In this document: one piece after another, positions 31,402 through 39,469 of the stretch
Position numbering within the stretch: position 1 is the stretch's first letter
Layout: every line of letters starts with the position of its first letter
Assembly (NCBI GenBank): GCA_018701105.1
Contig: JABIWD010000004.1
Coordinates: 1 to 46,955, forward strand
Length of the DNA: 46,955 nucleotides
Direction of reading: 5' to 3'
Source of the DNA: Candidatus Uhrbacteria bacterium
GTDB lineage: Bacteria; Patescibacteriota; Patescibacteriia; UBA9934; UBA11717
Program-made: the position numbers and the translations under genes
The notes under the pieces: generated by a model
What the model was told of the DNA's origin: nothing
The model's database searches: none
The model's input: the letters and a program-made list of their open reading frames with translations, nothing else

Positions 31402-32238
31402 ATGGCGAAAGCCTTCATTCTCTTTGCGAAAGACAGCGCTTTTCCCGGAACGTCGAGCTTCGACAGCGACGCGATCCGGTTGGAGCCGAAGAACACGAGC
31501 ACGCCCGACGGGTACACGAAGTACAAGGCGGGCACCATCGACGAGATCAAGGCGTTCATCACGGGCTACGTGAGCGACACGGGTATGTGCACGAAGATGC
31601 ACGACAAGGTCGACGCGATGGCCGCCGCTCTCAAGTCACCGAAGAAGGCCGCAGCTGCACCCGCAGCCGCGGTCGCGACACCGAAGGTCGTGGTTGCGGT
31701 CGCGGCACCAGCCGTGGTCGTTGCCAAGAAGCCCAAGGTACCGCCGGTGCTCGCCGGCATCTTCGATGGCGAGCAGTCGCCGTACATGGACGGCATCGAC
31801 GCCGGAACGAAGCCCCTCAACTTTCCGCCCAGGAAGAAGGCGGAAAAGAAGCCGATCAAGGAGATCGACCTCACCGAGGGATACAAGGCTCTGCCTGCCT
31901 TCATGGCCGGTACCCTGTTCACCTTCCTGGCACTGACCGGCGCGCTGATGTTCGTCACGAAGGTGTCGGACAGCTACATGCTGGACACCGTCATCCCCGT
32001 GCTGGTAACGCTGTTCGGCCTGGCGGGCGCGGGCTTCTGCTCGTACCTGCTCATGACCGAGCAGACGTTCACCCAGATCGCCCTGAAGTGGGACAACGAC
32101 CTGGACGACGACGGCAACGTCATCGAGTGCGACGAGGAGTGCGAGACGACGAACGAGGACGACAACCCGACAGACGGGATGCACCCCTTCGCAGCCCTGA
32201 TGGAGAAAGCCAGGCGCTACGATCGGGACCACCCCTAG
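31402..32238 (+). CDS. Orphan protein with Ala/Val/Lys linker and two membrane helices, 278 aa
   Basis: An N-terminal soluble module of about 75 residues (MAKAFILFAKDSAFPGTSSF; YKAGTIDEIKAFITGYVSD) is joined by a low-complexity tract of Ala, Pro, Val and Lys (KVVVAVAAPAVVVAKKPKVP) to two membrane helices (MAGTLFTFLALTGALMFV; VIPVLVTLFGLAGAGFCSYL) and a strongly acidic tail (NDLDDDGNVIECDEECETTN). AGGAG six bases before the ATG sets the start. Its divergent neighbour is the 642-aa membrane protein; the two may be coregulated. GC-rich; no family recognised. Confidence 0.72.
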   Translation: MAKAFILFAKDSAFPGTSSFDSDAIRLEPKNTSTPDGYTKYKAGTIDEIKAFITGYVSDTGMCTKMHDKVDAMAAALKSPKKAAAAPAAAVATPKVVVAVAAPAVVVAKKPKVPPVLAGIFDGEQSPYMDGIDAGTKPLNFPPRKKAEKKPIKEIDLTEGYKALPAFMAGTLFTFLALTGALMFVTKVSDSYMLDTVIPVLVTLFGLAGAGFCSYLLMTEQTFTQIALKWDNDLDDDGNVIECDEECETTNEDDNPTDGMHPFAALMEKARRYDRDHP

Positions 32239-32254
32239 ACGAAAGGACTACGAA

Positions 32255-32288
32255 GCCCCCGGGCCGCATCTGCGGTTCCGGGGGTTTT
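32255..32288 (+). terminator. Terminator of the 278-aa orphan gene
   Basis: CCCCCGG...CCGGGGG stem enclosing a CCGCATCTGCGG hairpin, then TTTTC. Confidence 0.85.
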
Positions 32289-32320
32289 CATTTCCTCCTT
32301 TTCCTGTAAACTAACATTGT

Positions 32321-33481
32321 ATGAACTATCTTATCATCGGAGGCGGTATTGCAGGCACAACAACAGCAGACGAACTTAGGAAAATCGACTCTGATGCCGC
32401 AATCACAATCATCAGCAACGAGAAGCACCCACTCTATTCACGTGTAATCCTCCCCCACTACATTACGGGCAAGGTACCTCGCGAGAGAGTCTTTTTGAAA
32501 ACAACGGAATGGTACACGGACAACAACATCGATCTCGTGTTTGACGAAGTGGTCAGCCTCGACACCACAACGAAGACCGTGACTGGATCGAACTCAAACT
32601 ATGAATACGACAAACTCCTCATCGCTGGAGGTGGAATCGTTAACAAGCTGAGCTTCCCCGGTAGCGAGGAGATACTTCACTTCCAAACAATCGACGACGC
32701 AGACAAGATCCTCGATCTCCTGGTCAAACACGCGAACGACGAAACCAAGCCTCGCGTCGGAATCATCGGAGGTGGCTTTATCGCGATGGAGTTTGCAGAG
32801 TTTTTTGGTGAGGAGAACTACGAGACGCAGATCTTCCTCAGAAAAGACCGATTCTTCTCTGGAAGCTTTGACGACAACTGCTCACAGATACTCGAGAACC
32901 ATCTTGCAAAGTGGCAAATCAAAACACATAAGCACACTGAGATCGAGTCGTACGTCGACGGAATCGCAAAACTGTCAGACGGAACAGAGCTAGAGCTCGA
33001 CGCAATCGCAGCCGGCGTGGGACTCTCATCAAATTTCCAATGGGCGGCTGATGCGGGAATCGAAGTCAACAAAGGCATTGTCTGTAACGAGTTCCTGGAA
33101 ACAAACGTCCCCGATGTTTACACCGCGGGTGACTGTGCGGAGTTCTTTGATACAATGAGTAAACAACACGTGAGAATTGGGAACTGGATGAACGCCCTGA
33201 TGCAATCTCGTCTACTCGCGAAGAATATGACAGGTGAAAAGAATGCGTTCGAGCTTGTAAGCTCGTACTCAACCAAGGTGATGGGGCTCGACATCGTATC
33301 GATCGGTGTAACGAACGCGGCGAAGGCAGACGAGATAGTAGAACGTCCCTCTGACGATGGTCACATGTTGATCTTCGGAAAGAATGGAGTCGCGGTTGGA
33401 GCCACACTAGTAAACCAAACAAAAGAAAGAGCTAGAATTACAAAACTCATCAAGGAGCGAACACCAATATCAAATATATGA
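32321..33481 (+). CDS. NAD(P)/FAD-dependent pyridine nucleotide-disulfide-type oxidoreductase, 386 aa
   Basis: Two Rossmann motifs: FAD-binding IIGGGIAGTTTADEL at the N-terminus and NAD(P)-binding VGIIGGGFIAMEFAEFFGEE near residue 145, then the second FAD contact VYTAGDCAEF near 265. No redox-active CxxxxC is present, so it belongs with ferredoxin/rubredoxin or nitrite reductase NirB-like flavin reductases. The ferredoxin encoded nearby is a plausible partner. TAAACT ends eight bases before the ATG, with no SD. Its stop overlaps the start of the next gene. Confidence 0.88.
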   Translation: MNYLIIGGGIAGTTTADELRKIDSDAAITIISNEKHPLYSRVILPHYITGKVPRERVFLKTTEWYTDNNIDLVFDEVVSLDTTTKTVTGSNSNYEYDKLLIAGGGIVNKLSFPGSEEILHFQTIDDADKILDLLVKHANDETKPRVGIIGGGFIAMEFAEFFGEENYETQIFLRKDRFFSGSFDDNCSQILENHLAKWQIKTHKHTEIESYVDGIAKLSDGTELELDAIAAGVGLSSNFQWAADAGIEVNKGIVCNEFLETNVPDVYTAGDCAEFFDTMSKQHVRIGNWMNALMQSRLLAKNMTGEKNAFELVSSYSTKVMGLDIVSIGVTNAAKADEIVERPSDDGHMLIFGKNGVAVGATLVNQTKERARITKLIKERTPISNI

Positions 33482-34551
33482 AACACCTGTTAGATTCCCC
33501 ATCAACGTATCTTCGATACGATCCCAGCAACGCAATGAACTCTCTTGAAACTCTTGCTGACCAATGTGAGCAGGCGTGGCATGAAGTGAAAAAAGTAAAC
33601 TTCCCAAAGTCCCTCAAGTCTTTGGATCGAGTTGTTGTGTGTGGAATGGGCGGATCTGACCTAGGTGCATATATGATCAAGTCCTTGTTTATGCGAGACT
33701 TGAAAGTGCCGTTTGAGATCGTGCACGACTACTCGCTTCCTGAGTACGTGAACAACAAGACTCTCGTGATAGCTATCAGTTATAGCGGGTCAACTGAGGA
33801 AGCTCTATCTGCCTTGAAGGACGCTCGAGCTCGCAAAGCAAAGATCGCTATCATTGCCGGCGGCAAGAACCTTGAAGCATCCGCAAAAAAGAACAACATC
33901 CCCGCCTACATTTTCGACGATAGCAAGAATAACGTGTCTCGCGCTCCTCGAATGGGTGTTGGACTCACACTCTTCGGACTCGTTGGCATAATGAAGCAAC
34001 TCGGTTACATCAAACTCGCCGAGAAGGACGCGCTCGCTGCGATTGACCACATGCGGACCGTAGAAAAGAAATGGAATGGTGTTGTACCGCTTGGAAAAAA
34101 TGCGACAAAGAAGCTCGCGGACGTTCTCCATCAGAAAATGCCGATCTACGTAGCATCGGAGCACCTTTGGGGTAACGCACGCATCATGCGTAACCAAACT
34201 CACGAGACTTGCAAGACATTCGCAGCACATTTTGATGTGCCAGAGCTCAACCATCACTTGATGGAAGGTCTCGCGCATCCAAAAGAAAAGCACGCGATGC
34301 ATTTCGTATTGTTCCCGTCTAAGTTGTACTACACACGAGTACAAAAACGGTACCCGATCACGAAAGCAGTGATTAAAAAGAACGGCATCGACGTATCGGT
34401 AGTCGAGCTTGAGGGAAAGACAAGGCTCGCGCAGGCACTCGAGGCACTCTTGTTCGGAGGATACGTCACTTTCTACATGGCGATGCTGAATAAGCTTGAT
34501 CCAACACCGAATCCTTTTGTAGACTACTTCAAGGAACAGTTGAAAAAATAA
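33478..34551 (+). CDS. Bifunctional phosphoglucose/phosphomannose isomerase (Pgi/Pmi, SIS domains)
   Basis: Interconverts glucose-6-P or mannose-6-P with fructose-6-P, feeding glycan synthesis. Two SIS folds are seen: VVVCGMGGSDLGAYMIKSL, SYSGSTEEALSAL and IIAGGKNLEASAKKNNIP in the first; IYVASEHLWGNARIMRNQ with ELNHHLMEGLAHPKEKHA in the second, the latter carrying the His/Glu pair of archaeal-type PGI/PMI. Length (357 aa) is normal. Coupled to the oxidoreductase by an ATGA overlap; no SD. Confidence 0.9.
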   Translation: MKHLLDSPSTYLRYDPSNAMNSLETLADQCEQAWHEVKKVNFPKSLKSLDRVVVCGMGGSDLGAYMIKSLFMRDLKVPFEIVHDYSLPEYVNNKTLVIAISYSGSTEEALSALKDARARKAKIAIIAGGKNLEASAKKNNIPAYIFDDSKNNVSRAPRMGVGLTLFGLVGIMKQLGYIKLAEKDALAAIDHMRTVEKKWNGVVPLGKNATKKLADVLHQKMPIYVASEHLWGNARIMRNQTHETCKTFAAHFDVPELNHHLMEGLAHPKEKHAMHFVLFPSKLYYTRVQKRYPITKAVIKKNGIDVSVVELEGKTRLAQALEALLFGGYVTFYMAMLNKLDPTPNPFVDYFKEQLKK

Positions 34552-34553
34552 GG

Positions 34554-34583
34554 TAAAAAAAACGAGCGTTAGCTCGTTTTTAA
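34554..34583. terminator. Bidirectional terminator between convergent operons
   Basis: AACGAGC-GTTA-GCTCGTT stem with an A-run before and a T-run after. Confidence 0.85.
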
Positions 34584-34586
34584 TTT

Positions 34587-34856
34587 CTACATTTCAGGGA
34601 ACAACTGCTCCCCTTCCTCGTTATAGATGAAGATCGCCAACGTAGGACATGACTGCGCCGACAACAGTAAGTTCTCGTAGGCATCGTCCTCAAGTTCCAG
34701 CCATCTCTCGTACGTTTCTGCTTGATCCTCAGCAGTATCATCCAACACAACTGCTTTATTCTCGTCGTTCAACGCAAACACGTCAGGAGCAACGGTCACA
34801 CAAGATGCTGCACCGATACAAAGATCTTCATCAACTCTTACACGATATTTTTTCAT
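34587..34856 (-). CDS. Single-cluster ferredoxin, 89 aa
   Basis: Small acidic electron carrier with the monocluster pattern: YRVRVDEDLCIGAASCVTVA supplies the first cysteines (CxxxxxC spacing; the middle ligand position of a 4Fe ferredoxin is Ala) and SCPTLAIF the last Cys-Pro. The missing middle cysteine favours a 3Fe-4S or atypical 4Fe-4S cluster. The start MKKYRV directly follows the nifU-like stop; no SD. Last gene of the Fe-S operon, so its cluster is presumably built by its neighbours. Confidence 0.88.
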   Translation of the reverse strand: MKKYRVRVDEDLCIGAASCVTVAPDVFALNDENKAVVLDDTAEDQAETYERWLELEDDAYENLLLSAQSCPTLAIFIYNEEGEQLFPEM

Positions 34857-34857
34857 A

Positions 34858-35529
34858 CTACCCAAAATATTTTTCTCTATAAAATCGTATCAACTCTTCT
34901 ACCGCAGGCAGGATCGTAGGATTCCCCACTCCAACCTTTGTCTTCTTTTGAACCGCCTCAAGGTCGAGTGCGCCATCTAGCACGGCTTCCTCGATATCAT
35001 GATCCGTCACCTTCGCAATCGGGTCAATCATCCTCTTAGCTTCGACAATCATTTTATCAGTTTGGTCTGTTCGGCGAAAGTAGTCGTTGATAGCATCACG
35101 AATCGCCTTGTCGCACAGAACACTGCAGTGAAACTTGCGCGCAGGCAGCCCCTTGAGTCGCGTCATGATGTCCTGCGGCTTTATACTACGCGCTTCATCC
35201 AACGTCATCCCCCCGTTTTCCGTTACCATCACACTCGCCATCGACGTACTTGCAATAGCAGACCCGCAACCGAACGTTTTCCACTTAAAATCTACGATCC
35301 TCTCATCAGAATCAATCTTCAGCCATACTCGAAGCTCGTCTCCACACGCTGGTGAGCCTACCTTTCCTATTCCGTTAAACTGCGATTCATCAACGTCGTT
35401 CATTATAAAGTTCTTTGGGTTGAAGAAATGTTCCTTTACCTCGTCAGAGTAAAACCAAGAAGACGCGCCATCATGCGCGGACACGTCGCCTTTGCGGCCT
35501 TTCACTGATTTTGCACTATAATCTGACAT
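34858..35529 (-). CDS. nifU: Fe-S cluster scaffold, NifU/IscU type, with a Cys-less BFD-like C-terminus
   Basis: The N-terminal 150 residues are an IscU domain with all ligands: GSPACGDELRVWLK, KTFGCGSAIASTS and FHCSVLCDKAI. The remaining 70 residues look like the BFD-like central domain of NifU (VTDHDIEEAVLDGALDLEAV ... VGVGNPTILPAVEELI), but the four cysteines expected there are absent (VGN where GCG is usual). So the second cluster site appears lost. It starts on the stop of the cysteine desulfurase gene (TAATG) and acts with it. Confidence 0.88.
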   Translation of the reverse strand: MSDYSAKSVKGRKGDVSAHDGASSWFYSDEVKEHFFNPKNFIMNDVDESQFNGIGKVGSPACGDELRVWLKIDSDERIVDFKWKTFGCGSAIASTSMASVMVTENGGMTLDEARSIKPQDIMTRLKGLPARKFHCSVLCDKAIRDAINDYFRRTDQTDKMIVEAKRMIDPIAKVTDHDIEEAVLDGALDLEAVQKKTKVGVGNPTILPAVEELIRFYREKYFG

Positions 35530-36740
35530 TACTCGTAGTATTTCGGATCAACACGCACTGGCGAGATCGCTCGGAGCTTCTCGACGAGCGGTGGGAGCTC
35601 TTTTATCACGTAATCGATGTCAGCCTCGGTCGTGTCGCGGCCAAGAGTGAACCTCATTGAGCCGTGAGCGACCTCAAACGGCATTCCAAGCGCGATGATC
35701 ACGTGACTTGGGTCTAAAGACGCGCTCGTACACGCGGATCCAGTTGATGCGTAGATTCCTTTGGCGTCCAGGTAGAGCAAGAGCGCTTCTCCCTCAAGAT
35801 CCATGATGGAAATATTTACATTGTTCGGAACTCGTTGTTCGCGATCTCCGTTTAACCGAGTTTTTGGAATAGTATTCAAAATTCCTTCGATCAATTTCTC
35901 TCGTAACGGCAAAAGATGACTCGCATCTGCCTCGCGTCGACCTTGAACAAGCTCGAGAGCCTTTGCGAAACCTACAATCGCCGCAACATTCTCCGTTCCA
36001 GGACGAATTCCCTTTTCTTGCGCGCCACCAAACGTGAGTGGTTGCAACTTTGTCCCTCGTTTTACAAACAAAGCGCCAACTCCCTTTGGTCCATATACTT
36101 TTGATCCGTTGATCGACAGTAAATCAACGTGGAGTTTGCGAACATCGAGATCTAGATATGCCGTGGCCTGCATCGCGTCTGTATGCAGAGCAACGTACTG
36201 CGCTTTTCCACCCTTCCTCATCTTCTCAATCGCGTTTCCGATCTCCGCAACCGGCTGGATCGTTCCAATCTCGTTGTTAACGAGCATAACTGACACGATA
36301 GTCGTATCCTCGCGTATAGCATCAAGAACTTTCTTGGCATCAACGATCCCATTTTTCTCAACCGGCACTATCGTAAGCTCGAATCCTTCTTTCTTTTCTA
36401 AATGCTGCATAGTCTCGAGCACAGCATGATGTTCGATCGCAGTCGTAACGATATGTTTCCCGTGTTTTGCATGAGCTCGAGCATACCCAAGGATCGCCAA
36501 GTTATCAGACTCGGTGCCTGATCCTGTAAACAAGATCTCATCCGGACGCGCTCCTAGAAACTCCGCAATCTCGCTCCGCGCTGCATCGAGCTGATCCTTT
36601 GCCCGCTTTCCCTCACTGTGAAAACTCCCTGCGTTTCCCTGTACCGCTTTCATGAAACTCGAAACAACATCAACAACCGCCTCATCAGTAGGCGTTGCGG
36701 CTGCGTGGTCTAGATATACGCTATGTCCGTTGGCAGTCAT
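35529..36740 (-). CDS. iscS: Cysteine desulfurase, NifS/IscS type
   Basis: PLP enzyme that mobilises sulfur from cysteine for cluster assembly. Signatures: YLDHAAATPTDEAV, GSGTESDNLAILG, TTAIEHHAVLETM, and catalytic Cys loop STGSACTSASLDPSH. The PLP lysine region reads INGSKVYGPKGVGAL, with Ser where most homologues have His next to the lysine. 403 residues is normal. First gene of an iscS-nifU-ferredoxin operon; a convincing SD is absent. Confidence 0.94.
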   Translation of the reverse strand: MTANGHSVYLDHAAATPTDEAVVDVVSSFMKAVQGNAGSFHSEGKRAKDQLDAARSEIAEFLGARPDEILFTGSGTESDNLAILGYARAHAKHGKHIVTTAIEHHAVLETMQHLEKKEGFELTIVPVEKNGIVDAKKVLDAIREDTTIVSVMLVNNEIGTIQPVAEIGNAIEKMRKGGKAQYVALHTDAMQATAYLDLDVRKLHVDLLSINGSKVYGPKGVGALFVKRGTKLQPLTFGGAQEKGIRPGTENVAAIVGFAKALELVQGRREADASHLLPLREKLIEGILNTIPKTRLNGDREQRVPNNVNISIMDLEGEALLLYLDAKGIYASTGSACTSASLDPSHVIIALGMPFEVAHGSMRFTLGRDTTEADIDYVIKELPPLVEKLRAISPVRVDPKYYE

Positions 36741-36781
36741 AATAGAGCCAAGGTATCTGGAATATGGTCGCGCGTCAAGGA

Positions 36782-36810
36782 TTGACGGGACGCCCGCTAA
36801 CTGCTAATCT
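36782..36810 (+). promoter_or_regulatory. Promoter of the first membrane/winged-helix gene
   Basis: TTGACG, 17 bases, TAATCT. Confidence 0.65.
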
Positions 36811-36837
36811 CGAATTCCACACACGGAGGAAACCCCC

Positions 36838-37176
36838 ATGAGAGAATACTTGGGAGAGATCTTGATCGGCATCGTGCTCCTGACGATGCTGATTGCCTGG
36901 TACAGGTCGAGCGATTTCAGGATGAACCGCAGGATCAAGCAGCACAAGCTGATCGCTGCTCGACACATCACGCGTTACGGGAACATGGAGCGATGGGAGC
37001 TCAAAGAAGCCCCAGGAGTCGACCAGGCGATCATGGAATGTGCCCTTGCGATGATGCGACGAGATGGCATGATCAAGGTCAAGACAGCGCCGCCGCCAAG
37101 CGGAACGGACGCGATCGAGGAGTTCCACAGCTTCACCGATACAGGAGAGACCTGGGCCCAGGAACTCCTGGCCTGA
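36838..37176 (+). CDS. Orphan membrane-anchored winged-helix-like protein, 112 aa
   Basis: One N-terminal membrane helix (LGEILIGIVLLTMLIAWY) followed by a basic stretch and a helical domain (VDQAIMECALAMMRRDGMIK) ending FHSFTDTGETWAQELL, the shape of a winged-helix DNA-binding or protein-interaction module held at the membrane. It resembles the 127-aa product encoded 250 bases downstream in order of parts and in its final motif. GGAGGA seven bases before the ATG; private promoter and terminator; SD-led cassette class. Winged-helix assignment is an inference. Confidence 0.66.
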   Translation: MREYLGEILIGIVLLTMLIAWYRSSDFRMNRRIKQHKLIAARHITRYGNMERWELKEAPGVDQAIMECALAMMRRDGMIKVKTAPPPSGTDAIEEFHSFTDTGETWAQELLA

Positions 37177-37180
37177 CACA

Positions 37181-37212
37181 AAGCCGCCCTGTCCTGGGGC
37201 GGTGATTTTTAT
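37181..37212 (+). terminator. Terminator of the 112-aa gene
   Basis: GCCGCCC...GGGGCGG stem then TGATTTTT; closely similar to the one at 37807. Confidence 0.8.
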
Positions 37213-37223
37213 TATGCGACCGA

Positions 37224-37252
37224 TTGACACATGGTTCGAAATGATGTTTTAT
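37224..37252 (+). promoter_or_regulatory. Promoter of the 44-aa/127-aa cassette
   Basis: TTGACA, 17 bases, TTTTAT. Confidence 0.6.
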
Positions 37253-37277
37253 GTCCGCAGAAGACGGAGGAGAAAGC

Positions 37278-37412
37278 ATGGCAACAGCAGTGATGGAAAC
37301 AGTTGCAATGGCGATGTACGGCGTTTGGTGGATTGGGGTTCTATGTATCGGGGGCTTCGTAATCAAGGAGGCCTTCAGGTCCGAGCCGCCTTCACCGATG
37401 CCATCCCACTAG
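37278..37412 (+). CDS. Small membrane protein, 44 aa
   Basis: A short frame with one membrane helix (MAMYGVWWIGVLCIGGFVIK) and a Pro/Ser-rich tail (SEPPSPMPSH). GGAGGAG six bases before its ATG and a promoter about 25 bases further up support translation. Its TAG sits in the SD of the following gene, so the pair is coupled. No family recognised. Confidence 0.6.
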   Translation: MATAVMETVAMAMYGVWWIGVLCIGGFVIKEAFRSEPPSPMPSH

Positions 37413-37421
37413 GAGAGACAG

Positions 37422-37805
37422 ATGGATAAAACAGTACTCGCGATCGAGATCGCGACAATACTCGTGCTGATTGCCTTGGCCGTACGTAAGCGGCGCTTGG
37501 ACACGCCGAGTAAGAGGCGACTCGAGTCCGAGAAGAAGGTAGAGGAGTGCACATACCTCGTAGCGAAGCACCTCTTCAAACGAGACGAGGTTCTACTCTC
37601 AGAGCTCCGGCGTGAGCTCGACGTCGACAACAAGACCTTGGAGCAAGTTCTGCACACGCTCAAAAGATCAGGTCACGTTTCATACAGGTCCAGTCTCCTC
37701 CTCGTTGGACACATGTCGGGACCCGACAGGGGTAGACGAGACTACTTCTGGCTCACGCCCAAGGGCAGAGCCTGGGCTGGTGACCTCACGAAGAAGACCG
37801 CATGA
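37422..37805 (+). CDS. Orphan membrane-anchored winged-helix-like protein, 127 aa
   Basis: N-terminal membrane helix (VLAIEIATILVLIALAV), basic linker, then LLSELRRELDVDNKTLEQVL-HTLKRSGHVSYRSS, a clear helix-turn-helix with wing (LLVGHMSG ... RDYFWLTPKGRAWAGDL). The domain looks like a membrane-tethered MarR/winged-helix reader. AGGAGAG precedes the ATG. It pairs with the 44-aa membrane protein and resembles the 112-aa product upstream, suggesting an old tandem duplication. GC-rich; SD-led cassette class. Confidence 0.7.
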   Translation: MDKTVLAIEIATILVLIALAVRKRRLDTPSKRRLESEKKVEECTYLVAKHLFKRDEVLLSELRRELDVDNKTLEQVLHTLKRSGHVSYRSSLLLVGHMSGPDRGRRDYFWLTPKGRAWAGDLTKKTA

Positions 37806-37806
37806 C

Positions 37807-37838
37807 AAAAGCCGCCCTAATCTGGGGCGGCCGTTTTT
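37807..37838 (+). terminator. Terminator of the 127-aa gene, overlapping the 3' end of yggU
   Basis: GCCGCCC...GGGGCGGC stem then CGTTTTTATTT. The same bases encode the last codons (KTAAPD) and stop of the convergent yggU gene. Confidence 0.8.
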
Positions 37839-38059
37839 ATTTCAACAACTTTTTGACGGGACGTATGTCCGCGGACAACGTCAACTTCCGATTTTCTGAC
37901 TCCATAATGCTCAGCAAGCACCTTTACAAGCTCAACGTTCGCCTTGCCTTTCTCCGGCGCGGCATGAATGCGAACTTTTAAAGTCCCATCCGCCATCTCC
38001 CCGACAACTTCAGAGATTTGCGCACCTGGGATCACCTTGATTTTTACTTGCTTGACCAC
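37817..38059 (-). CDS. yggU: DUF167/YggU-family protein, 80 aa
   Basis: Small conserved alpha/beta protein of unknown function. Family motifs are present: IKVIPGAQISEVVG, LKVRIHAAPEKGKANVELVK and VVRGHTSRQKVVEI. The last residues after VVEI (KTAAPD) are encoded by the terminator of the opposing cassette and are not family-like, so the original C-terminus was probably replaced at a cassette junction. It lies eight bases after the trigger factor gene and is likely cotranscribed with it. Confidence 0.9.
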   Translation of the reverse strand: MVKQVKIKVIPGAQISEVVGEMADGTLKVRIHAAPEKGKANVELVKVLAEHYGVRKSEVDVVRGHTSRQKVVEIKTAAPD

Positions 38060-38067
38060 AAACTAAC

Positions 38068-39363
38068 TTACGCCTGCTTTACCATCTTCTCGCGCAAGAA
38101 TGCAATCACTTTCTGGTTTCGCATTCGGTGCTTCATGTACTCTCGGTACTGCGCAGTCTCTACCTGCTCCTTCTGCGCCTCGTTATCCTGATAAAAACTT
38201 GCTTGCTTTGTAATCTCCTCGGTCACGTCGTCGTCAGTTGCTTCAATCTCCTCTACCTTCGCAACCTCTCGCAACACAAGCGCTACCTTAACTCGCAATT
38301 CGGCCTGGTCCTTCCATGACTCTCGCAGCTCCTTTGGAGTTTTACTGATCTGCTGTAGGTAATCTACAAACTTTCCTCCCTGTCGTTCAACAGAATGCTC
38401 CAACTCGTGCACCATCTTGTCGAGCTCGTCGTTTACGAGCGCCTCAGGGATGTCTTCAAACTTTGTCTTGTTAGAAAGAAGCTCCAACATCTCTCGCTCC
38501 TGTCGATTCTTCTCCTCCTCAATCTGTTCCTTCTCCAAATTCTCTCGCAACTTTGTCTTAAGCTCTTCCAAAGACTCCAAACCGATGCTCTTTGCAAATT
38601 CTTCGTTGATCTCGGGCTTGTCCAACTTGAAAACCTCATTAACCTTAACCTCGGCATCAACCTCGTTACCGGCTAGGTTCTTTTGATAGTGATCTTCTGG
38701 GAAAGTTACCTTGAAAGTCTTCTCCTCACCTTCCTTCATTCCCTTCACACCTTCTTTAATACCAGGAACAACAGTATCCTGCGCCATGTAGACTTTAAAT
38801 CCCTGTGCCTGCCCTCCTTCAAGAGGCACATTGTCTTTCTTTAACATAAGGTCGATCACTCCAAGCTCATCGTCGCCCAATACAGTACCTTTATCTGCAC
38901 GTACTTCCTTTGTCTGCATGCGCGCGATCTCCTCAACAGCTTTGTCCACCTCTTTCTCTTCCACCTTCTTCCCGGCAGACTTAATAGACAACTTCTTGTA
39001 GTCACCGAGCTTTGTGATGGCTGGCATCAATGCAATCACCGCAGTGAAAACAAGATCGTTCCCAGGAACCATCTTCTCAATGTCGATCTTTGGCATTCCT
39101 ACTCCGTTCAAATCCTCCTTATCCGCCGCCTGCACGTAATACAAGCTAACCGCAGGCTCAAGTGCCTCCTCCAGCACCTTCATCTCTCCAACCTGATTAA
39201 TAACAGCATCGAGTGTGGCCTTCCCCTTTCGGAAACCATCAATCTCCATACCTTCAGAGATATGTGTAGCTGCAGTCAACAAGAATGGCTGCATCTCCTC
39301 GTTTGTGACTGTAATAGTCAACTTCACCTCGTTCTTTGAAATGTCTTCGCGTTTCACGTTCAT
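38068..39363 (-). CDS. tig: Trigger factor, ribosome-associated chaperone and prolyl isomerase
   Basis: The ribosome-binding domain begins MNVKREDISKNEVKLTITVT and carries the GFRKGKA signature; the PPIase (FKBP-like) domain lies near residues 160-250 (LDLMLKKDNVPLEGG; KEGEEKTFKVTFPEDHYQ); the C-terminal half is the long helical chaperone body (EKEQIEEEKNRQEREMLELL). 431 residues is standard. The start at MNVKRED follows family convention; the upstream extension is rejected. Promoter TTGACA-17-TATCCT; short AT-rich 5' region without SD. Confidence 0.95.
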   Translation of the reverse strand: MNVKREDISKNEVKLTITVTNEEMQPFLLTAATHISEGMEIDGFRKGKATLDAVINQVGEMKVLEEALEPAVSLYYVQAADKEDLNGVGMPKIDIEKMVPGNDLVFTAVIALMPAITKLGDYKKLSIKSAGKKVEEKEVDKAVEEIARMQTKEVRADKGTVLGDDELGVIDLMLKKDNVPLEGGQAQGFKVYMAQDTVVPGIKEGVKGMKEGEEKTFKVTFPEDHYQKNLAGNEVDAEVKVNEVFKLDKPEINEEFAKSIGLESLEELKTKLRENLEKEQIEEEKNRQEREMLELLSNKTKFEDIPEALVNDELDKMVHELEHSVERQGGKFVDYLQQISKTPKELRESWKDQAELRVKVALVLREVAKVEEIEATDDDVTEEITKQASFYQDNEAQKEQVETAQYREYMKHRMRNQKVIAFLREKMVKQA

Positions 39364-39385
39364 ATATATAGATAAGTATGCGCGG

Positions 39386-39414
39386 AGGATAAAGAAAATA
39401 CAGGTCTGTGTCAA
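39386..39414 (-). promoter_or_regulatory. Promoter of the trigger factor gene
   Basis: Minus strand TTGACA, 17 bases, TATCCT. Confidence 0.6.
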
Positions 39415-39431
39415 GTATTACGCCTTGAAAT

Positions 39432-39459
39432 AAAAAACGGGCACCCAGAGGATGCCGTC
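39432..39459 (-). terminator. Terminator of the 123-aa orphan gene
   Basis: ACGGCATCC-TCT-GGGTGCCCGT stem on the minus strand, then TTTTTTATTT. Confidence 0.8.
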
Positions 39460-39469
39460 TCGTAGTTGT

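Noticed and set aside
31326..32309. Long Arg/Gly-rich plus frame overlapping the 278-aa orphan gene
   Set aside because: It is a GC-driven alternative frame with low-complexity basic composition; the SD and start signals belong to the 278-aa frame.
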